43,216 nt of DNA from Synechococcus sp. MU1643 (GTDB lineage Bacteria; Cyanobacteriota; Cyanobacteriia; PCC-6307; Cyanobiaceae): NCBI RefSeq assembly GCF_020514095.1, contig NZ_VTKY01000010.1, positions 1 to 43,216 on the forward strand, read 5' to 3'. Below the pieces are notes generated by a model. It had not been told where the DNA came from. It ran no database searches and saw nothing but the letters and a program-made list of their open reading frames with translations. Of this stretch, positions 42,666 through 43,216 are shown piece by piece (position 1 is the stretch's first letter; each line of letters starts with the position of its first letter). A program made the position numbers and the translations under genes.

Positions 42666-43216
42666 TCATATCCTTCGTACTTCATAGAGATAATAGCGTT
42701 CAGGTTCATTATAGGATCGCAGAAACTGCTTAATAAAGCTGATCGTGAATCCCTCAGAGAGCCGCAAATCTACAGAATGAAAGCTATCACCCAGATCTGA
42801 ACTTTTACTTAAAATCACAAGAAGTGAGTCTAAATTTTTATTCTTTTTCATATAATCTAAGATATGGTTTAATGAATCCTCTCGGCGCAAATTTGAATCT
42901 CTATTTATCCACTCTGTAAAAGTACCTCTTCTTTTTAATTCTGGATAATGAATCGAAGACCCAAGATAGCCCGACACAGAAGTCACTTCGACATCTCTAG
43001 TACCAAACAATGGCCAATTAGAATATTCCGAATTTCTTATAAATTCAGCAACCTCTTTGCTAGCAGAGTAAGGGTAAACTAAATCAAGCGAGACGCGATG
43101 TATTCCGGCAAAAAAATGTATCGAAAGAATAAAGACAATAAAATAAGAAAAATAGAAGTTTGATTTATGCTCGAATGTATCGCTCACAGGTTGTACCTCT
43201 ATCGACAACATACCCC
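42666..43216 (-). CDS. C-terminal part of an unidentified membrane protein (cut by window edge)
   Basis: Minus-strand frame open to the window edge; the first internal ATG is at 43211. The visible part has one hydrophobic helix (FYFSYFIVFILSIHFFAGIH), and then a soluble domain with YPYSASKEVAEFIRNSEYSN, FGTRDVEVTSVSGYLG and EWINRDSNLRREDS. This order, a last transmembrane helix followed by a soluble alpha/beta tail, resembles the C-terminal end of large multi-span surface-polysaccharide or GT-C proteins. I therefore think that most of the gene lies outside the window. Composition is AT-rich like its neighbour. No family is recognised with confidence. Confidence 0.55.
   Translation of the reverse strand, partial: GMLSIEVQPVSDTFEHKSNFYFSYFIVFILSIHFFAGIHRVSLDLVYPYSASKEVAEFIRNSEYSNWPLFGTRDVEVTSVSGYLGSSIHYPELKRRGTFTEWINRDSNLRREDSLNHILDYMKKNKNLDSLLVILSKSSDLGDSFHSVDLRLSEGFTISFIKQFLRSYNEPERYYLYEVRRI

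Noticed and set aside
40600-43216. Insertion sequence, integrase or tRNA attachment site at the AT-rich boundary
   Set aside because: No transposase, integrase, terminal repeats or tRNA-like sequence is visible; only the composition shift supports transfer.

Overview
The window looks like the chromosome of a marine picocyanobacterium, most probably a Synechococcus of the open-ocean/coastal (subcluster 5.1) type. The evidence is gene content: psbU, ndhO, a PetL-like 30-residue b6f subunit, a zeta-carotene desaturase, a VKOR-thioredoxin fusion, a CRR7-like protein, Ycf33/DUF751, DUF3120, DUF4346, and an SLH-domain porin of the Som type. The base composition is GC-rich with very tight packing. 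The species assignment is inference; no rRNA gene is present. I see no tRNA, rRNA, CRISPR array, insertion sequence or phage gene.

Layout. 0.15-5.0 kb (minus): uppP, a PDZ/radical-SAM protein, a TolC-family protein and an inositol-monophosphatase-like phosphatase, closely spaced like one operon. 5.1-8.0 kb (plus): DUF3120, psbU with a clear intrinsic terminator, nadB. 8.05-11.75 kb: VKOR-Trx (minus), rimO and an MFS exporter (plus), petL (minus). 11.9-13.5 kb: a B12-binding-fold radical SAM protein. 13.5-16.7 kb (minus): a four-gene operon of tandem-domain PTPS, RibD_C-type reductase, COG3146 acetyltransferase and DUF4346, suggestive of pterin metabolism. 16.8-25.7 kb: aroK, CRR7/DUF6816 with overlapping divergent start codons, a GST, ycf33-rbfA-GH3, a GT2-TPR protein, hemD, a PilP-like lipoprotein, an SRPBCC protein and zds. 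25.7-29.4 kb: a sufA-like gene behind a conspicuous inverted repeat, a TPR protein, an LpxB-like protein with a small membrane protein, a TIGR01777 epimerase, and ndhO. 29.4-33.1 kb (minus): cysK-dnaJ-GT39, translationally coupled. 33.2-34.7 kb (minus): the Som-type porin. 34.7-35.1 kb: a long structured intergenic region. 35.1-40.7 kb (plus): membrane glycosyltransferases (GT39, DPM1-GtrA, GT39, DUF2079). 40.7-43.2 kb (minus): strikingly AT-rich DNA with another GT39 and the end of an unidentified membrane protein, probably the edge of a horizontally acquired cell-surface island.

How it fits together. The 29-43 kb part is an envelope-decoration neighbourhood. A DPM1-GtrA protein could make and flip a polyprenyl-phosphate sugar, several GT-C enzymes could use it, and the porin is a major outer-membrane protein. 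UppP at the other end of the window recycles the same lipid carrier. The rest is mostly housekeeping (NAD, heme, cysteine, shikimate, Fe-S, ribosome maturation) and photosynthesis (PSII, b6f, NDH-1, carotenoids).

The most interesting signals are: (i) a perfect 9-nt complement to the conserved core of the sRNA Yfr1 exactly over the porin ribosome-binding site; (ii) a possible self-contained small transcript upstream of the porin, encoding a 17-residue peptide behind a strong Shine-Dalgarno and ahead of a GC hairpin; (iii) a tandem PTPS whose first domain has lost its catalytic His; (iv) CATG-overlapping divergent starts; (v) an 8+8 bp inverted repeat between zds and sufA; and (vi) the abrupt composition change at about 40.73 kb.
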